In this document: positions 47,516 through 58,602 of the stretch, one piece after another
Layout of the letters: every line of letters begins with the position of its first letter
How positions within the stretch are numbered: the stretch's first letter is position 1
Made by a program: the position numbers and the translations under genes
Source: Trebonia sp963843745
GTDB lineage: Bacteria > Actinomycetota > Actinomycetes > Streptosporangiales > Streptosporangiaceae
Assembly: GCA_963843745.1 (NCBI GenBank)
Contig: CAWJLP010000006.1
Span: forward strand, 62,001-126,000
Direction of reading: 5' to 3'
Length of the DNA stretch: 64,000 nucleotides
Notes under the pieces: generated by a model
Told to the model about the DNA's origin: nothing
The model's input: only the letters and a program-made list of their open reading frames with translations
Database searches by the model: none

Positions 47516-48754
47516 TTACAGGGAAGCCCCGCCGAGCCACTGCGCACGGGTCACTTCCCACACCACGCCGATCCCGGTCCCCGCGAGCGGCTTGTGATCG
47601 AGCGGGCGGCGCTCGATCACGGTGAAGCCCAGCTTGCGCGGGATGCCGCCGCTCGCCTCGTTGAGCTCGTCGTGCACGATCTGCACCCGATCGATGCCTG
47701 GCAGGGCAAACGCCTGGTCGGTCAGGGCCTCCGCGGACGCGGTCGCCACCCCGCGGCGGGTATACGCCGGGTGCACCCAGTAGCCGATCTCCAGGCCGCC
47801 CGGCCCGATCCTGGCCATCAGCCCCGCCGATCCGGCGATCGCGCCGCCGGTGAGGATGGCGTAGTTGAACCCCACGCCCGCGTTCCAGTCGCGCTCGGAG
47901 CCGACGAGGAACTCGGCCTGTGCCGCGCGGCTGAAGTCCAGCGCCCACGGCATCCACGGGCGCAGGTGCTCGAGCGACGCGAACACCGCCGCGCAGGAGG
48001 CATCCAGGTCGTCGGGGCGCCAGCGGCGCAGCACGACCGGGCCGGCGTCGATGACCTCCGCGGGCGCCGGTGCAACGTGTCGCATGACCCCACCATGTCG
48101 CGCACCGCGCAGCGGCACAAGCCGATTAGCGGCGCGGACCCGGCCGCCCGGACCGGCCACGGCCCCCCAGCCGGCCCCCAGCCGGCGCCGCGGGTCTCGC
48201 CGGTCGCTCGGGTCCCGGGGACGCGGCACGTGGTGCGTAACCGGCAGCGCCCACTCGTACCGGAGTTCCTCACCGGGCCGCAGCCTGGCCCAGCGCGCCG
48301 CCTCGACCTGCAGCGCCCGCGCTGCCGCCGCGAAGGCCTGCGGCGACGGCGGCTCTGCCATCCGCAGCACCGACAGCTTCGACCCGGTCAGCCGCCTGAT
48401 CTCGTCCGCCGACGGGTCGTCGAGCGCCGCGATGGCCTCGACGAGGTTCCCGAGCAGTTCGGCCCGCAGGATCCGGTCCCGGTACGTCCGCTTGAGCAGC
48501 GCTGAACGCTCCGTGACATGCGGCGGCCGCCGCCCGCGCACATGGCGCATGCTGCCGAACACCATGCCCGCCGCGATGCCGCCCCATATCCCGTCGGTGA
48601 CGCCAAGCTCGCGTTCCACGACAAGATGCATGATGTCGTGCGGCAGCGCGGTCCCGGCGCGGCCGCCGAGCAGCTGGTAGACGACCCCGTCGTCCCGTTC
48701 GACCACCGAGTAGCCGACCTCGTGGTCCGGCAGCCGCGGAAACGTAACGTGCAT
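47516..48754 (-). CDS. Two-domain ORF: unknown N-terminal domain plus GNAT acetyltransferase
   Basis: The frame is open for 412 residues. Residues 1-175 form a domain of unknown function (HEVGYSVVERDDGVVYQLLGG, LPHDIMHLVVERELGVTDGIWGGIAAGMVFGSM, RDRILRAELLGNLVEAIAAL) that elsewhere I recall as a stand-alone protein. Residues 175-223 are a basic Arg/Pro/Gly linker with intergenic character. From Met224 (ATG at 48085) a GNAT domain begins: GPVVLRRWRPDDLDASCAAV, GGLEIGYWVHPAYTRRGVATAS (acetyl-CoA loop) and NEASGGIPRKLGFTVIERR, of the RimJ type. Either this is a true fusion or a stop between two adjacent genes was lost; the ATG at 48085 would serve the second gene. Confidence 0.72.
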   Translation of the reverse strand: MHVTFPRLPDHEVGYSVVERDDGVVYQLLGGRAGTALPHDIMHLVVERELGVTDGIWGGIAAGMVFGSMRHVRGRRPPHVTERSALLKRTYRDRILRAELLGNLVEAIAALDDPSADEIRRLTGSKLSVLRMAEPPSPQAFAAAARALQVEAARWARLRPGEELRYEWALPVTHHVPRPRDPSDRRDPRRRLGAGWGAVAGPGGRVRAANRLVPLRGARHGGVMRHVAPAPAEVIDAGPVVLRRWRPDDLDASCAAVFASLEHLRPWMPWALDFSRAAQAEFLVGSERDWNAGVGFNYAILTGGAIAGSAGLMARIGPGGLEIGYWVHPAYTRRGVATASAEALTDQAFALPGIDRVQIVHDELNEASGGIPRKLGFTVIERRPLDHKPLAGTGIGVVWEVTRAQWLGGASL

Positions 48755-48833
48755 ACGCCCACTATGCGGACATCACAGGCGGGCGGCATAACGATTTTTC
48801 CGCTGCCCGCCGTGGGCGCTAGGGTGACGGTTC

Positions 48834-49313
48834 GTGGCTGGACGCGGCACGACGGCGACGCTCGCACTCGAACGGGCGAAGGTGACGTTCACGCTGCACG
48901 ACTACGCGCACGACCCGCGGCACGACTCCTACGGCCTGGAGGCCAGCGAGGCGCTCGGCGTCCCGCCGGAGCGCGTGTTCAAGACGCTGGTCGCCGCGGT
49001 GGACGGGTCGCTGGCCGTGGGCGTCGTCCCGGTGCACCGCCAGCTCGACCTGAAGGCGCTCGCCGCCGCTGTCGGCGGGAAGAAGGCGGTGCTAGCGGAG
49101 GTCGCCGCGGCCGAGCGCGCCACCGGGTACGTCGCTGGCGGCATCTCCCCCGTCGGGCAGAAACGGCGGCTGCCGGTGGTAATCGACGCCTCGGCCCTCG
49201 CGCTGGCCACGATGTTCTGCAGCGCGGGCCGCCGCGGGCTGGAAATCGAGATCGCCCCCGCCAACCTGGTCAAGGCGGCCGGTGCGACGGTGGCCCCGAT
49301 CGCCACCCGGTGA
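48834..49313 (+). CDS. ybaK: YbaK/ProX-type aminoacyl-tRNA deacylase
   Basis: A 159-residue editing enzyme: ALERAKVTFTLHDYAHDP, GLEASEALGVPPERVFKTLVAAVDG (with the essential Lys in FKTL), VVPVHRQLDLKALAAAVGGKKAVLA and TGYVAGGISPVGQKRRLPVVID. It removes wrongly attached Cys from tRNA(Pro). It is near complete at usual length. The start is a GTG at 48834 without a strong ribosome-binding site, diverging from the fusion gene at 48754. Confidence 0.92.
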   Translation: MAGRGTTATLALERAKVTFTLHDYAHDPRHDSYGLEASEALGVPPERVFKTLVAAVDGSLAVGVVPVHRQLDLKALAAAVGGKKAVLAEVAAAERATGYVAGGISPVGQKRRLPVVIDASALALATMFCSAGRRGLEIEIAPANLVKAAGATVAPIATR

Positions 49314-49314
49314 C

Positions 49315-50568
49315 GTGACCCGCTGGTACCTCGCGTTCGCCGCGTTCGCGGCGGCACTCGCGGTGGCCAGCGGCCAGCCGATCGAGCGCTGCTGGGGCAC
49401 CTGGGCCGCGATCGGTTATGCGACCGCGGCGGCGATCACGGTGGCGGTGCCGCGGCGGCGGGAGCACCAGGCGGCGGCAGTCGCGCTCGGCTGCGCGGCT
49501 GGCTGCGCGACCGTCGCGCCGCTTGCCTGGCAGGCCTTCGCCGGCCTGCCGAGCCGCGCCGGCCAGGGCTCGCTGAGCGTCATCGCGCAGGCGGGCGGTC
49601 AGCTGCTCCGCCACGGCACCCCGTACCTGCCCGTCGCCGGCCTGACCCACGTGCTCGCCTACGACCCGTACGAGCCGCTGATGGCCGTCTTCGGGCTGCC
49701 GAACGCCGCTGGCCTCACCGGCTGGCCAGCCAACCCCCGGCTGTGGCTGGCCCTGGCCGGCACGGCGGGGGCCTACCTGGCGTTCCGCATTCCCGGCGTG
49801 CCGCCGCGGCAGGCGCTGCGGAGCACGGCGCTCGCGCTGGCCTCGCCGGTGCTGGCGCTGCCGCTGGCGACCGGCGGCAGCGACCTGCCCGTGATCGCGT
49901 CGCTGTGCGTGGCGCTCGCGCTGGCGGATCGCGCCCCGCGACGCGCCGCCGCCCTCGCGGCCGGCCTCGCCGCCGGTATGGCGTGCGCGCTGAAGGCCAT
50001 CGCCTGGCCGGCCGTGCCGGTCATCGCCGCGCTGGCTGCCGCACGGGGCACCCGCGTCCGCTGGCGGTTCACGGTGACAGCAGCGGTCACGGCCGTCGCG
50101 GCGATGGCGGCGGCCGCCCCGGCCGCGCTGTCCGACCCGGGCGCCACAGTCCAGAACGCGATCCTGTTCCCGCTCGGCCTCACCAGCCACCGCAGCCCCG
50201 CCACTAGCCCGCTGCCCGGGCGCCTGCTCGCCAGCGAAGCCCCCGCGGGGAAATGCGGGGCGCTCGCCCTGCTGGCGGTGGCCGTCGCCGTGTTCGCCTG
50301 GTGGCTGGCGCGCCGGCCGCCGCGCACCGCCCGGTCGGCGGCGGTCCTGCTGGCGGCCGGGCTCACCGCCGCGGTCACGCTCGCGCCCGTCGCACGCTGG
50401 GGTTACTACGCTTACCCGCTGGCGCTGCTCGGCTGGCTCAGGCTTTCCCGCCCCGCCTGGCCCTGTTCCTATTCTTCGGAACGTGCGCTGGCTACTCCCT
50501 CGGCCTCCGCCGTTGCCTCGCCGGGGGGCGCCCCGACGGGAGCCGACGCGGTGCCGGCGTCCGGCTGA
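49315..50568 (+). CDS. Polytopic membrane protein, possible GT-C glycosyltransferase
   Basis: A 417-residue protein with about nine to ten hydrophobic segments and short loops (AFAAFAAALAVASGQ, LALAGTAGAYLAFRI, AALAAGLAAGMACALKAIAWPAVPV). HGTPYLPVAGLTHVLAYDPYEPLMAVFG resembles the Tyr/Asp/Pro-rich outer loop of GT87-type enzymes, and SDLPVIASLCVALA is like their second loop, so a polyprenyl-sugar transferase is possible. The final 40 residues (SSERALATPSASAVASPGG) overlap the convergent lgt gene antisense by 111 bp and are probably not conserved. The GTG at 49315 nearly touches the ybaK stop. Confidence 0.7.
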   Translation: MTRWYLAFAAFAAALAVASGQPIERCWGTWAAIGYATAAAITVAVPRRREHQAAAVALGCAAGCATVAPLAWQAFAGLPSRAGQGSLSVIAQAGGQLLRHGTPYLPVAGLTHVLAYDPYEPLMAVFGLPNAAGLTGWPANPRLWLALAGTAGAYLAFRIPGVPPRQALRSTALALASPVLALPLATGGSDLPVIASLCVALALADRAPRRAAALAAGLAAGMACALKAIAWPAVPVIAALAAARGTRVRWRFTVTAAVTAVAAMAAAAPAALSDPGATVQNAILFPLGLTSHRSPATSPLPGRLLASEAPAGKCGALALLAVAVAVFAWWLARRPPRTARSAAVLLAAGLTAAVTLAPVARWGYYAYPLALLGWLRLSRPAWPCSYSSERALATPSASAVASPGGAPTGADAVPASG

Positions 50569-51425
50569 CCCGGATCCGGGCGCACCACCACCGGCCGGTC
50601 AGGACGGCGCTGCGCGAAGCCGAACCAGATCAGGCCGCCCACCGTGCCGATGATCGCGATGTACATGTTGAACCGCAAGCCGAGGAAGTACTCCGAGGAG
50701 TCGATCCGCACCGATTCCTCGAAGATGCGGAACGCGGAGTAGCCGGCCACGTAGAGCGCGAACAGCCCCCAGGGCTTGATCTTGGCGTGGTGCCCGAGCC
50801 AGACCAGGAAGGCGGCGAGCGCCAGGTCCCAGATGAGCTCGTAGAGGAACGTCGGCTGGAACGTCGCGAAGTGCAGGTCCTGTGGCGGGATACCGCCGGA
50901 GACGCGGTAGGGGTAGGGAATCTCGAGGCCCCAGGGCAGCGTGGTCGGCTTGCCGAAGAGCTCCTTGTTGAAGTAGTTGCCGATCCGCCCTACCGCCTGG
51001 GCCACGAGCAGCGCGGGCGCGACCGCGTTGGCGAACGGGCCGACCGTGATGCCCAGCCGCCGCAGCCGCCAGGCGCCCACGATGGCCGCGAGGGCGACGC
51101 CGCCCCAGATGCCGAGGCCGCCGGTCCACACGGCGAACACCCCGTACCACACGTGCGGGATGTCGTTAGGCGTGGTGAGGTCGAAGTAGATCCGGCCGCC
51201 GATGATCCCGGCAGGCACCACCCACAGCGCGATGTCGTTCACGACGTCGGGGTCGCCGCCGAGCGCGCGCCACCGCCGCCTGGTGATCAGGATCGCCAGC
51301 GTGATCCCGATGATGTAGCCGAGCGCGTAGAAGTGAATGTCCAGCGGGCCGATGTGGAAACTGTCGATCGGCGGGCTGGGAAGGTACGCCGGCAGGGCGG
51401 TGAGCTGCACCATGTAGCTGAGCAT
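50469..51425 (-). CDS. lgt: Prolipoprotein diacylglyceryl transferase
   Basis: A 318-residue membrane enzyme that transfers diacylglycerol to the lipobox Cys of prolipoproteins. LPAYLPSPPIDSFHIGPLDIHFYALGYIIGI holds the essential His-Tyr region, and QAVGRIGNYFNKELFGKPTTLPWGLEI is the Lgt signature (GRIGN, N, E). Seven helices are predictable. The last 45 residues are a cytoplasmic Pro/Ala/Glu tail. Together with lnt at 23177 it serves the lipoprotein transpeptidase. Starts at 51413 or 51434 are also possible because no Shine-Dalgarno decides. Confidence 0.94.
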   Translation of the reverse strand: MLSYMVQLTALPAYLPSPPIDSFHIGPLDIHFYALGYIIGITLAILITRRRWRALGGDPDVVNDIALWVVPAGIIGGRIYFDLTTPNDIPHVWYGVFAVWTGGLGIWGGVALAAIVGAWRLRRLGITVGPFANAVAPALLVAQAVGRIGNYFNKELFGKPTTLPWGLEIPYPYRVSGGIPPQDLHFATFQPTFLYELIWDLALAAFLVWLGHHAKIKPWGLFALYVAGYSAFRIFEESVRIDSSEYFLGLRFNMYIAIIGTVGGLIWFGFAQRRPDRPVVVRPDPGQPDAGTASAPVGAPPGEATAEAEGVASARSEE

Positions 51426-51456
51426 ACCGGCCACGAAATGTGACGGTAATCGCTCG

Positions 51457-53433
51457 TCACGGCCCGGTTGCAGAACCGCCAGCGCTGGTGACGTCGTCCG
51501 CCGGGTGCGGGGCCATCACGGCCGGCGGCGCCGCCGGGCTGGTGCTGGCTGACTTGTCCGGCTGGCCGGCCAGCCGGTAGACGTCGGACCCGTCGACGGT
51601 CTCCTTCTCCATTAGCAGGTCGACCAGCGCGTCCAGCTCAGGCCGGTGGGTCCTGAGCAGGTCCACCGCGCGCTCCTCCGCCTCCCTGAGCAGCTTGGAC
51701 ACCTCGCGGTCGATCTCGGCCTGCGTCGCCTCCGCGTACGGCCGGCTCGACATGGCCGGTCCGCCGCCGCCGAGGAACACGGATCCCCCTTCGGGGTACC
51801 CGACCGGGCCGAGCACCGTCGACATGCCGAACTCCCTGACCATCTTGGTCGCCAGGTCGGTCGCCCCGGCCAGGTCGTTGCCCGCGCCGGTGGATCCCTG
51901 GCCGAGGACGACGAGCTCGGCGGCGCGGCCGCCGAGCCGCACGGCAAGCGAGTCGTGCAGGTAGTCCTCGGTGTACATGTGCCGTTCCACCAGCGGAAGC
52001 TGCTCGGTGACGCCGAGTGTCTGCCCGGCCGGCAGGATCGTCACCTTGGCCACCGGGTCGGCGTGCTCGGACAGCGCGGCCACCATCGCGTGCCCGGACT
52101 CGTGCACGGCCACCGCGTGCTTCTCCTCGGGGAGCAGCACGTTGGACCCTTCCCTGCGGCCCAGGATGATCCGGTCCCGCGCGGAGTAGAAGTCGTCGGC
52201 CGTGACGACGTCCCGGCCCTCCCTGACCGCGAAGATGGCCGCCTCGTTCGCCAGGTTCGCCAGGTCGGCGCCGGAGAACCCCGGCGTGGCCCTGGCCACC
52301 ACCGAGAGGTCCACGTCGGGCGCCAGCTTCTTCCCGCGGACGTGCACGCGCAGGATCGCTTCCCGCTCGCTGACGTTGGGCAGCGGGATCGTCACCTGCC
52401 GGTCGAACCGCCCGGGGCGCAGCAGCGCCGGGTCCAGCACCTCGGGCCGGTTGGTCGCGCCCAGCACCACGATGCCCGTCTCCATGTCGAAGCCGTCCAT
52501 CTCCGACAGCAGCTGGTTGAGCGTCTGCTCCCGCTCGTCGTTGGACACGGCCACGCCCGCTCCGGCCCGCCGCTGGCCGATCGCGTCTATCTCGTCGATG
52601 AAGATGATCGCGGGCGCCCTCTTGCGCGCCTCCGCGAACAGGTCACGCACCCGCGACGCGCCCACCCCGACGAACAGCTCCACGAAGCTGGATCCGGCCA
52701 CGGAGAAGAACGGCACCCGCGCCTCGCCGGCGACGGCCCTGGCGAGCAGCGTCTTGCCGGTGCCTGGCGGGCCGACCATGAGCACGCCGCGCGGTACGAC
52801 GGCGCCCACCCGCGCGTACTTGTCGGGGTTGCGCAGGAAGTCGACGACCTCGCTGATCTCCGACTTCGCGCCCTCGTAGCCCGCCACGTCGGCGAACGTG
52901 GTGGACGGGCGCTCCTCGTCGAACACCTTCGCCCGCGACCGGCCGACGCCGAGGATGCCCTGCTGCAGGCCGCCCGCGCCACGGGACAGCCGTCGCCAGA
53001 ACCAGAAGAACAGCAGGAACGGCCCCAGGATGAGGATCCAGGTCAGCAGCTCGGTGCCGAACCCCGGCGACGACGTGGTGGACGTGATCTGCACGCCATC
53101 GGCCTGCAGCTGGTCCAGCAGCGCCTGACTGGCCTGCGGCGGGATGACCACGGTGTAGTCCGTGCCATTCGTCAGGGTCCCGGTGCTCGTGCCGCCGGGC
53201 TGCGCGATGGTCACCGTCTTGACCTTGTGCGCCGACACGTCGGTGAGGAACTGGGAGTATGTGAGGCTGGTCTGCGGTGCCTGGTGCACGGCAGGCAGGA
53301 ATATCCAGAGGAAGAGCGCGACGACGATGCCGATCGGCAGCAGCCAGTGCCGCCAGGCCGGGGGCGGGGGCGGCGCGTTCCCCCCCGGCTTTGGCTTGTC
53401 GCCGGGCGGCGGAGGTGTCGCTTGCTTGCTCAT
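51457..53433 (-). CDS. ftsH: ATP-dependent zinc metalloprotease FtsH
   Basis: A 658-residue membrane AAA protease. Two helices near residues 28-45 and 130-150 flank the extracytoplasmic domain. The AAA module has VLMVGPPGTGKTLLARAVAGEA (Walker A), APAIIFIDEIDAIGQRR (Walker B), NRPEVLDPALLRPGRFDRQV (SRH, arginine finger). The peptidase has the zinc motif HESGH in EEKHAVAVHESGHAMVAAL and the third ligand in the NDLAGATDLA region. It degrades misfolded membrane proteins. The Pro-rich N- and C-termini are typical of actinobacteria. It lies 31 bp after lgt's start region, separate strands of control unknown. Confidence 0.96.
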   Translation of the reverse strand: MSKQATPPPPGDKPKPGGNAPPPPPAWRHWLLPIGIVVALFLWIFLPAVHQAPQTSLTYSQFLTDVSAHKVKTVTIAQPGGTSTGTLTNGTDYTVVIPPQASQALLDQLQADGVQITSTTSSPGFGTELLTWILILGPFLLFFWFWRRLSRGAGGLQQGILGVGRSRAKVFDEERPSTTFADVAGYEGAKSEISEVVDFLRNPDKYARVGAVVPRGVLMVGPPGTGKTLLARAVAGEARVPFFSVAGSSFVELFVGVGASRVRDLFAEARKRAPAIIFIDEIDAIGQRRAGAGVAVSNDEREQTLNQLLSEMDGFDMETGIVVLGATNRPEVLDPALLRPGRFDRQVTIPLPNVSEREAILRVHVRGKKLAPDVDLSVVARATPGFSGADLANLANEAAIFAVREGRDVVTADDFYSARDRIILGRREGSNVLLPEEKHAVAVHESGHAMVAALSEHADPVAKVTILPAGQTLGVTEQLPLVERHMYTEDYLHDSLAVRLGGRAAELVVLGQGSTGAGNDLAGATDLATKMVREFGMSTVLGPVGYPEGGSVFLGGGGPAMSSRPYAEATQAEIDREVSKLLREAEERAVDLLRTHRPELDALVDLLMEKETVDGSDVYRLAGQPDKSASTSPAAPPAVMAPHPADDVTSAGGSATGP

Positions 53434-53546
53434 CAGGACCTGACCTTCCCGCCAGGCGAACGACCTTGTAGCAGCCTAACGCTTACCTCAACGCGCCGGG
53501 ATAAGGCCCTCTTCCTCGGCCACGCTCACCCTCAGCGAACTGTGAG

Positions 53547-54551
53547 CTAGCCGCCTACGCCCGGGACGCCAGACTTGCGGCTTACTTCGAGCAACGCCGC
53601 CGCGCCGCGGACCACGCAGCGCAGCGGATCCTCGGCCACGGTCACGCCGATTTCCGCCATCGCCTCGACACGTTCCGGCAGGCCGGGCAGCAGCGCGCCG
53701 CCGCCCGCCAGCCTGATCTTGCCGCGCACCACGTCCTCGGCGATTCCTGACGGGATGTCGGAGAGCACCTCCTGCACCGCCCTGGCGATCGCGGCGACAA
53801 CCGGCTCGAGCGCCGCCGCCACCATTTCGCCGGAGACCCGCTCCACGCGCGGCGTGCGGCGGGCGGCGTCGATGCCGACCGTCTCCGCCCAGCCCTCGGG
53901 CCCGCCGGTCAGGCCGAGCGTCGTCTTCAGCTGGCGCGCGGCCCGCGAGCTGAGGATCAGGCCAAGCTCGCCCCGCGCCGCGTTCACGATGGCGTCGTCC
54001 ATCGCGTTGCCCGCCATCCGCAGGCTCTGCGCGCGCACGACACGCCAGCCGGCCACGGCGGCGACCTCGGTCGTCCCGCCCCCGACGTCGACGACGAATC
54101 CCCCGGCCCCGGCGGACAGGTCGAAGCCGGCCCCGGCGGCGGCCGCGACCGGCTCGTCGATGAGCTGCACCGAGTACCTCGGCCGCCGCGCGTCGAGCGC
54201 GGCGGCGACGGACCGCCGCTCCACCCAGGTGGCGCCGCTCGGCACGCAGACCAGCGCGCGCGGCCGCAGCAGCCCGTTGCGCGGCCGGGCCCTGCGCAGG
54301 AAGCCGTGCAGCATCGCCGCCGTCGCCTCCAGGTCGGCGATCACGCCGTCGCGCAGCGGGTGGAGAACCTTGATGTCTTGCGGCTCTTTGTCGGACAGCA
54401 CATCGGCCGCGGTGCCGATTGCCGTCACCGACCCAGTGGTCGAATCGATAGCGATCGCGGACGGTTCCTCGAGCACCAGCCCGCGGCCCTCGACCCAGAC
54501 GAGCGTGTTGACCGTGCCAAGGTCGATCGCCACGCTGCCCCGGATGCGCAT
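53547..54551 (-). CDS. MreB/Mbl-like actin-family protein
   Basis: A 334-residue actin-fold protein. Phosphate 1 is RGSVAIDLGTVNTLVWVEGRG, phosphate 2 is GGFVVDVGGGTTEVAAVAGW, and the adenosine motif is KIRLAGGGALLPGLPERV. PLRDGVIADLEATAAMLHGFL and LVCVPSGATWVERRSVAAA are MreB-like. It is divergent from canonical MreB (weaker membrane-binding N-terminus) and has no mreC/mreD neighbour, so it may be a second MreB-like paralogue, as found in sporulating actinomycetes, rather than the main cell-shape protein. Confidence 0.88.
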   Translation of the reverse strand: MRIRGSVAIDLGTVNTLVWVEGRGLVLEEPSAIAIDSTTGSVTAIGTAADVLSDKEPQDIKVLHPLRDGVIADLEATAAMLHGFLRRARPRNGLLRPRALVCVPSGATWVERRSVAAALDARRPRYSVQLIDEPVAAAAGAGFDLSAGAGGFVVDVGGGTTEVAAVAGWRVVRAQSLRMAGNAMDDAIVNAARGELGLILSSRAARQLKTTLGLTGGPEGWAETVGIDAARRTPRVERVSGEMVAAALEPVVAAIARAVQEVLSDIPSGIAEDVVRGKIRLAGGGALLPGLPERVEAMAEIGVTVAEDPLRCVVRGAAALLEVSRKSGVPGVGG

Positions 54552-54868
54552 CCTTGCTCACCCCTTGTCCCGTCCAGGCGCACAACACCCCAGTTGCGCA
54601 GGAATACCAGTATGCCGGGAGAGTGCCCGTTGCTGTGACCGGGAGTGCCCAGTGGTTCACCTAGGGAATTAGCTGTCGAAAGAGAGAACCATTCCGGCGG
54701 TTCAGACGTATTACTCAGTAACTAGCGGGGCCGCCGTCAGCTTCGCGTCCTTCACTGGTGGTGTGGGCACATCCCAGGCGCCGGGAGATGTGTCACGGTG
54801 TGACGAAATTCTACGACGTTGGTGTATCGGGGAGCTGGCTTCTACTAGCATGTAGGAGGGGAAATTTG
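54552..54868. other. 317-bp divergent intergenic region
   Basis: No gene is visible. It must hold promoters for the MreB-like gene and the STAS gene. CTACTAGCATGTAG (54842-54855) has the same CTAC-N6-GTAG form as the element at 43959 and abuts the STAS ribosome-binding site. TGGTTC and GAACCA (54653 and 54686) form a loose inverted pair. Confidence 0.5.
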
Positions 54869-55330
54869 ATGATCCGCGCGAGCCGTGTCGAGGAGGACCG
54901 TGCTGCGCTTGACCGGGGGAGTAACGAGAAGGTGCCGGCAACCATCGACATTGCAGACGCCATGCAACTAGAGCTTGCCCACGAAGTGACCACCGACGGC
55001 AAGGCGACCGTTCAGCTACGGGGTGAGCTGGACATCGCGACCGCGGACCTGGCGTTCGCCTACCTCTGCGACGTCGTGGACAGCCAGCAGGGCCCGGTCA
55101 CCGTGGACCTGGCCGACCTGACCTTCTGCGACGCGGCCGGGCTCGGCGTGCTTGCCCGCGTGGCGGGGCACGCCCGGCGCTCCGGCCATTCCGTCGAGCT
55201 CGCCGCCGCCCGTCCGTCACTGCTGCGGATCATGCACATCACCGGAATGGAAGAAACCTTTCCCGAGGTCGGCACTCCGGCACTCACGATGATCGCCTGG
55301 CCACGCCAGGCCACCGTTAGCCCCGGCTGA
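54869..55330 (+). CDS. STAS-domain anti-sigma factor antagonist
   Basis: A 153-residue protein. The STAS domain (about 35-145) reads ATVQLRGELDIATADLAFAYLCDVV, GPVTVDLADLTFCDAAGLGVLARVA, with the phosphorylatable Ser position replaced in DAAGLG: typical SpoIIAA-like proteins have DSSGL, so here the usual Ser is Ala and phospho-regulation may be absent. About 33 extra residues precede the domain. The ATG at 54869 is chosen because AGGAGGGG lies eight bases upstream. Confidence 0.88.
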   Translation: MIRASRVEEDRAALDRGSNEKVPATIDIADAMQLELAHEVTTDGKATVQLRGELDIATADLAFAYLCDVVDSQQGPVTVDLADLTFCDAAGLGVLARVAGHARRSGHSVELAAARPSLLRIMHITGMEETFPEVGTPALTMIAWPRQATVSPG

Positions 55331-55455
55331 CGGTCGTAAACGATCAAGTCTCCCCCGCTCCCGTGGTGGCGGGCGCTACCGCGCGTTAAATTGGTCTTGC
55401 GCCCAACATGACAAGTGGCAACGCCGCCAGGCGAGGGATGCGAGGGACATTACAG

Positions 55456-57585
<2,130 letters not shown>

Positions 57586-57593
57586 CAGTACCC

Positions 57594-57632
57594 GGTGAGG
57601 GGGGCCGTCGCTGCGCGACGGCCCCCCTCACC
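57594..57632 (+). terminator. Intrinsic terminator, 18-bp perfect stem
   Basis: GGTGAGGGGGGCCGTCGC (57594-57611), a TGC loop, then its exact complement (57615-57632), nine bases after the acetyl-CoA synthetase stop. There is no T-run, as usual in high-GC actinobacteria. Confidence 0.88.
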
Positions 57633-57690
57633 ATGAAGTCATGACATTTGGAATATTGCCTGGCGCCCGCTGGTGCGCTGAGCTAGTCCC

Positions 57691-58602
57691 GTGTCTGATG
57701 AACTCGCGGTCCGGGTGCGCGGACTGGTCAAGTCATACGGCTCGGTGCAGGCGGTCCGCGGGATCGACCTGGACATCAGGCACGGTGAGATCTTCGCCCT
57801 GCTGGGGCCCAACGGCGCGGGCAAGACCAGCACGGTCGAAATCCTCGAAGGCTACCGGCGGCGGAACGGCGGCGAGGTGGCCGTGCTCGGGTGCGACCCG
57901 GGGCGCGACCGGGCGAAGATGCTGCCGCACGTCGGGATCGTGCTGCAGAAGACCGGTGTCGACCGGTACCTGACCGTCATCGAGACCGTCCGGCTCTACG
58001 CCAGCTACTACCCAAGGCCGCGATCACCGGACGAGGTCGTCGACCTCGCCGGCCTGACCGAGAAGCGGGACAGCCGGGTCACCAAGCTGTCCGGCGGCCA
58101 GACGCGCAGGCTGGACATGGCGGTCGCGCTGGCAGGCGACCCCGACCTGCTGTTCCTCGACGAGCCGACCACTGGATTCGACCCGTCGGCCAGGCGGGAC
58201 GCGTGGGAGGTAGTCAAGAACCTCGCCTCGCTCGGCAAGACGGTGCTGCTGACCACGCACTACATGGACGAGGCACAGTACCTGGCGGACCGGGTGGCCG
58301 TGATCGCCGCCGGGCGGATCGTCGCCGAAGGCACACCCGCGACGCTGGGCGACCGGAACCTGGCCCGGGCGCACATCAGGTACCGGCTGCCCGCCGGCGC
58401 GACACCACCGGACACGGTGCCTGGGGCGCCGGACGCGGACGGCTTCACGGTGATCACGTCCGCTGACGTGGTCCGCGACCTGCACCTGCTCACCGGCTGG
58501 GCCATCGACAACGGGATCGCGCTGGACGGACTCGAGGTGACCAGGCCGTCGCTCGAGGACGTCTACCTGGCGCTGACCGGCGAACGCGAGGCGGCGTCAT
58601 GA
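57691..58602 (+). CDS. ABC exporter ATP-binding protein (DrrA-like)
   Basis: A 303-residue ABC ATPase: Walker A in FALLGPNGAGKTSTVEIL, signature VTKLSGGQTRRLDMAVAL, Walker B in DLLFLDEPTTGFDPSARR and switch His in VLLTTHYMDEAQYLADRV. The C-terminal extension (about 220-303) with GLEVTRPSLEDVYLALTGE is typical of ABC-2 exporters for drugs or lipids. It overlaps the permease by four bases. Starts at GTG 57691. Confidence 0.94.
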   Translation: MSDELAVRVRGLVKSYGSVQAVRGIDLDIRHGEIFALLGPNGAGKTSTVEILEGYRRRNGGEVAVLGCDPGRDRAKMLPHVGIVLQKTGVDRYLTVIETVRLYASYYPRPRSPDEVVDLAGLTEKRDSRVTKLSGGQTRRLDMAVALAGDPDLLFLDEPTTGFDPSARRDAWEVVKNLASLGKTVLLTTHYMDEAQYLADRVAVIAAGRIVAEGTPATLGDRNLARAHIRYRLPAGATPPDTVPGAPDADGFTVITSADVVRDLHLLTGWAIDNGIALDGLEVTRPSLEDVYLALTGEREAAS

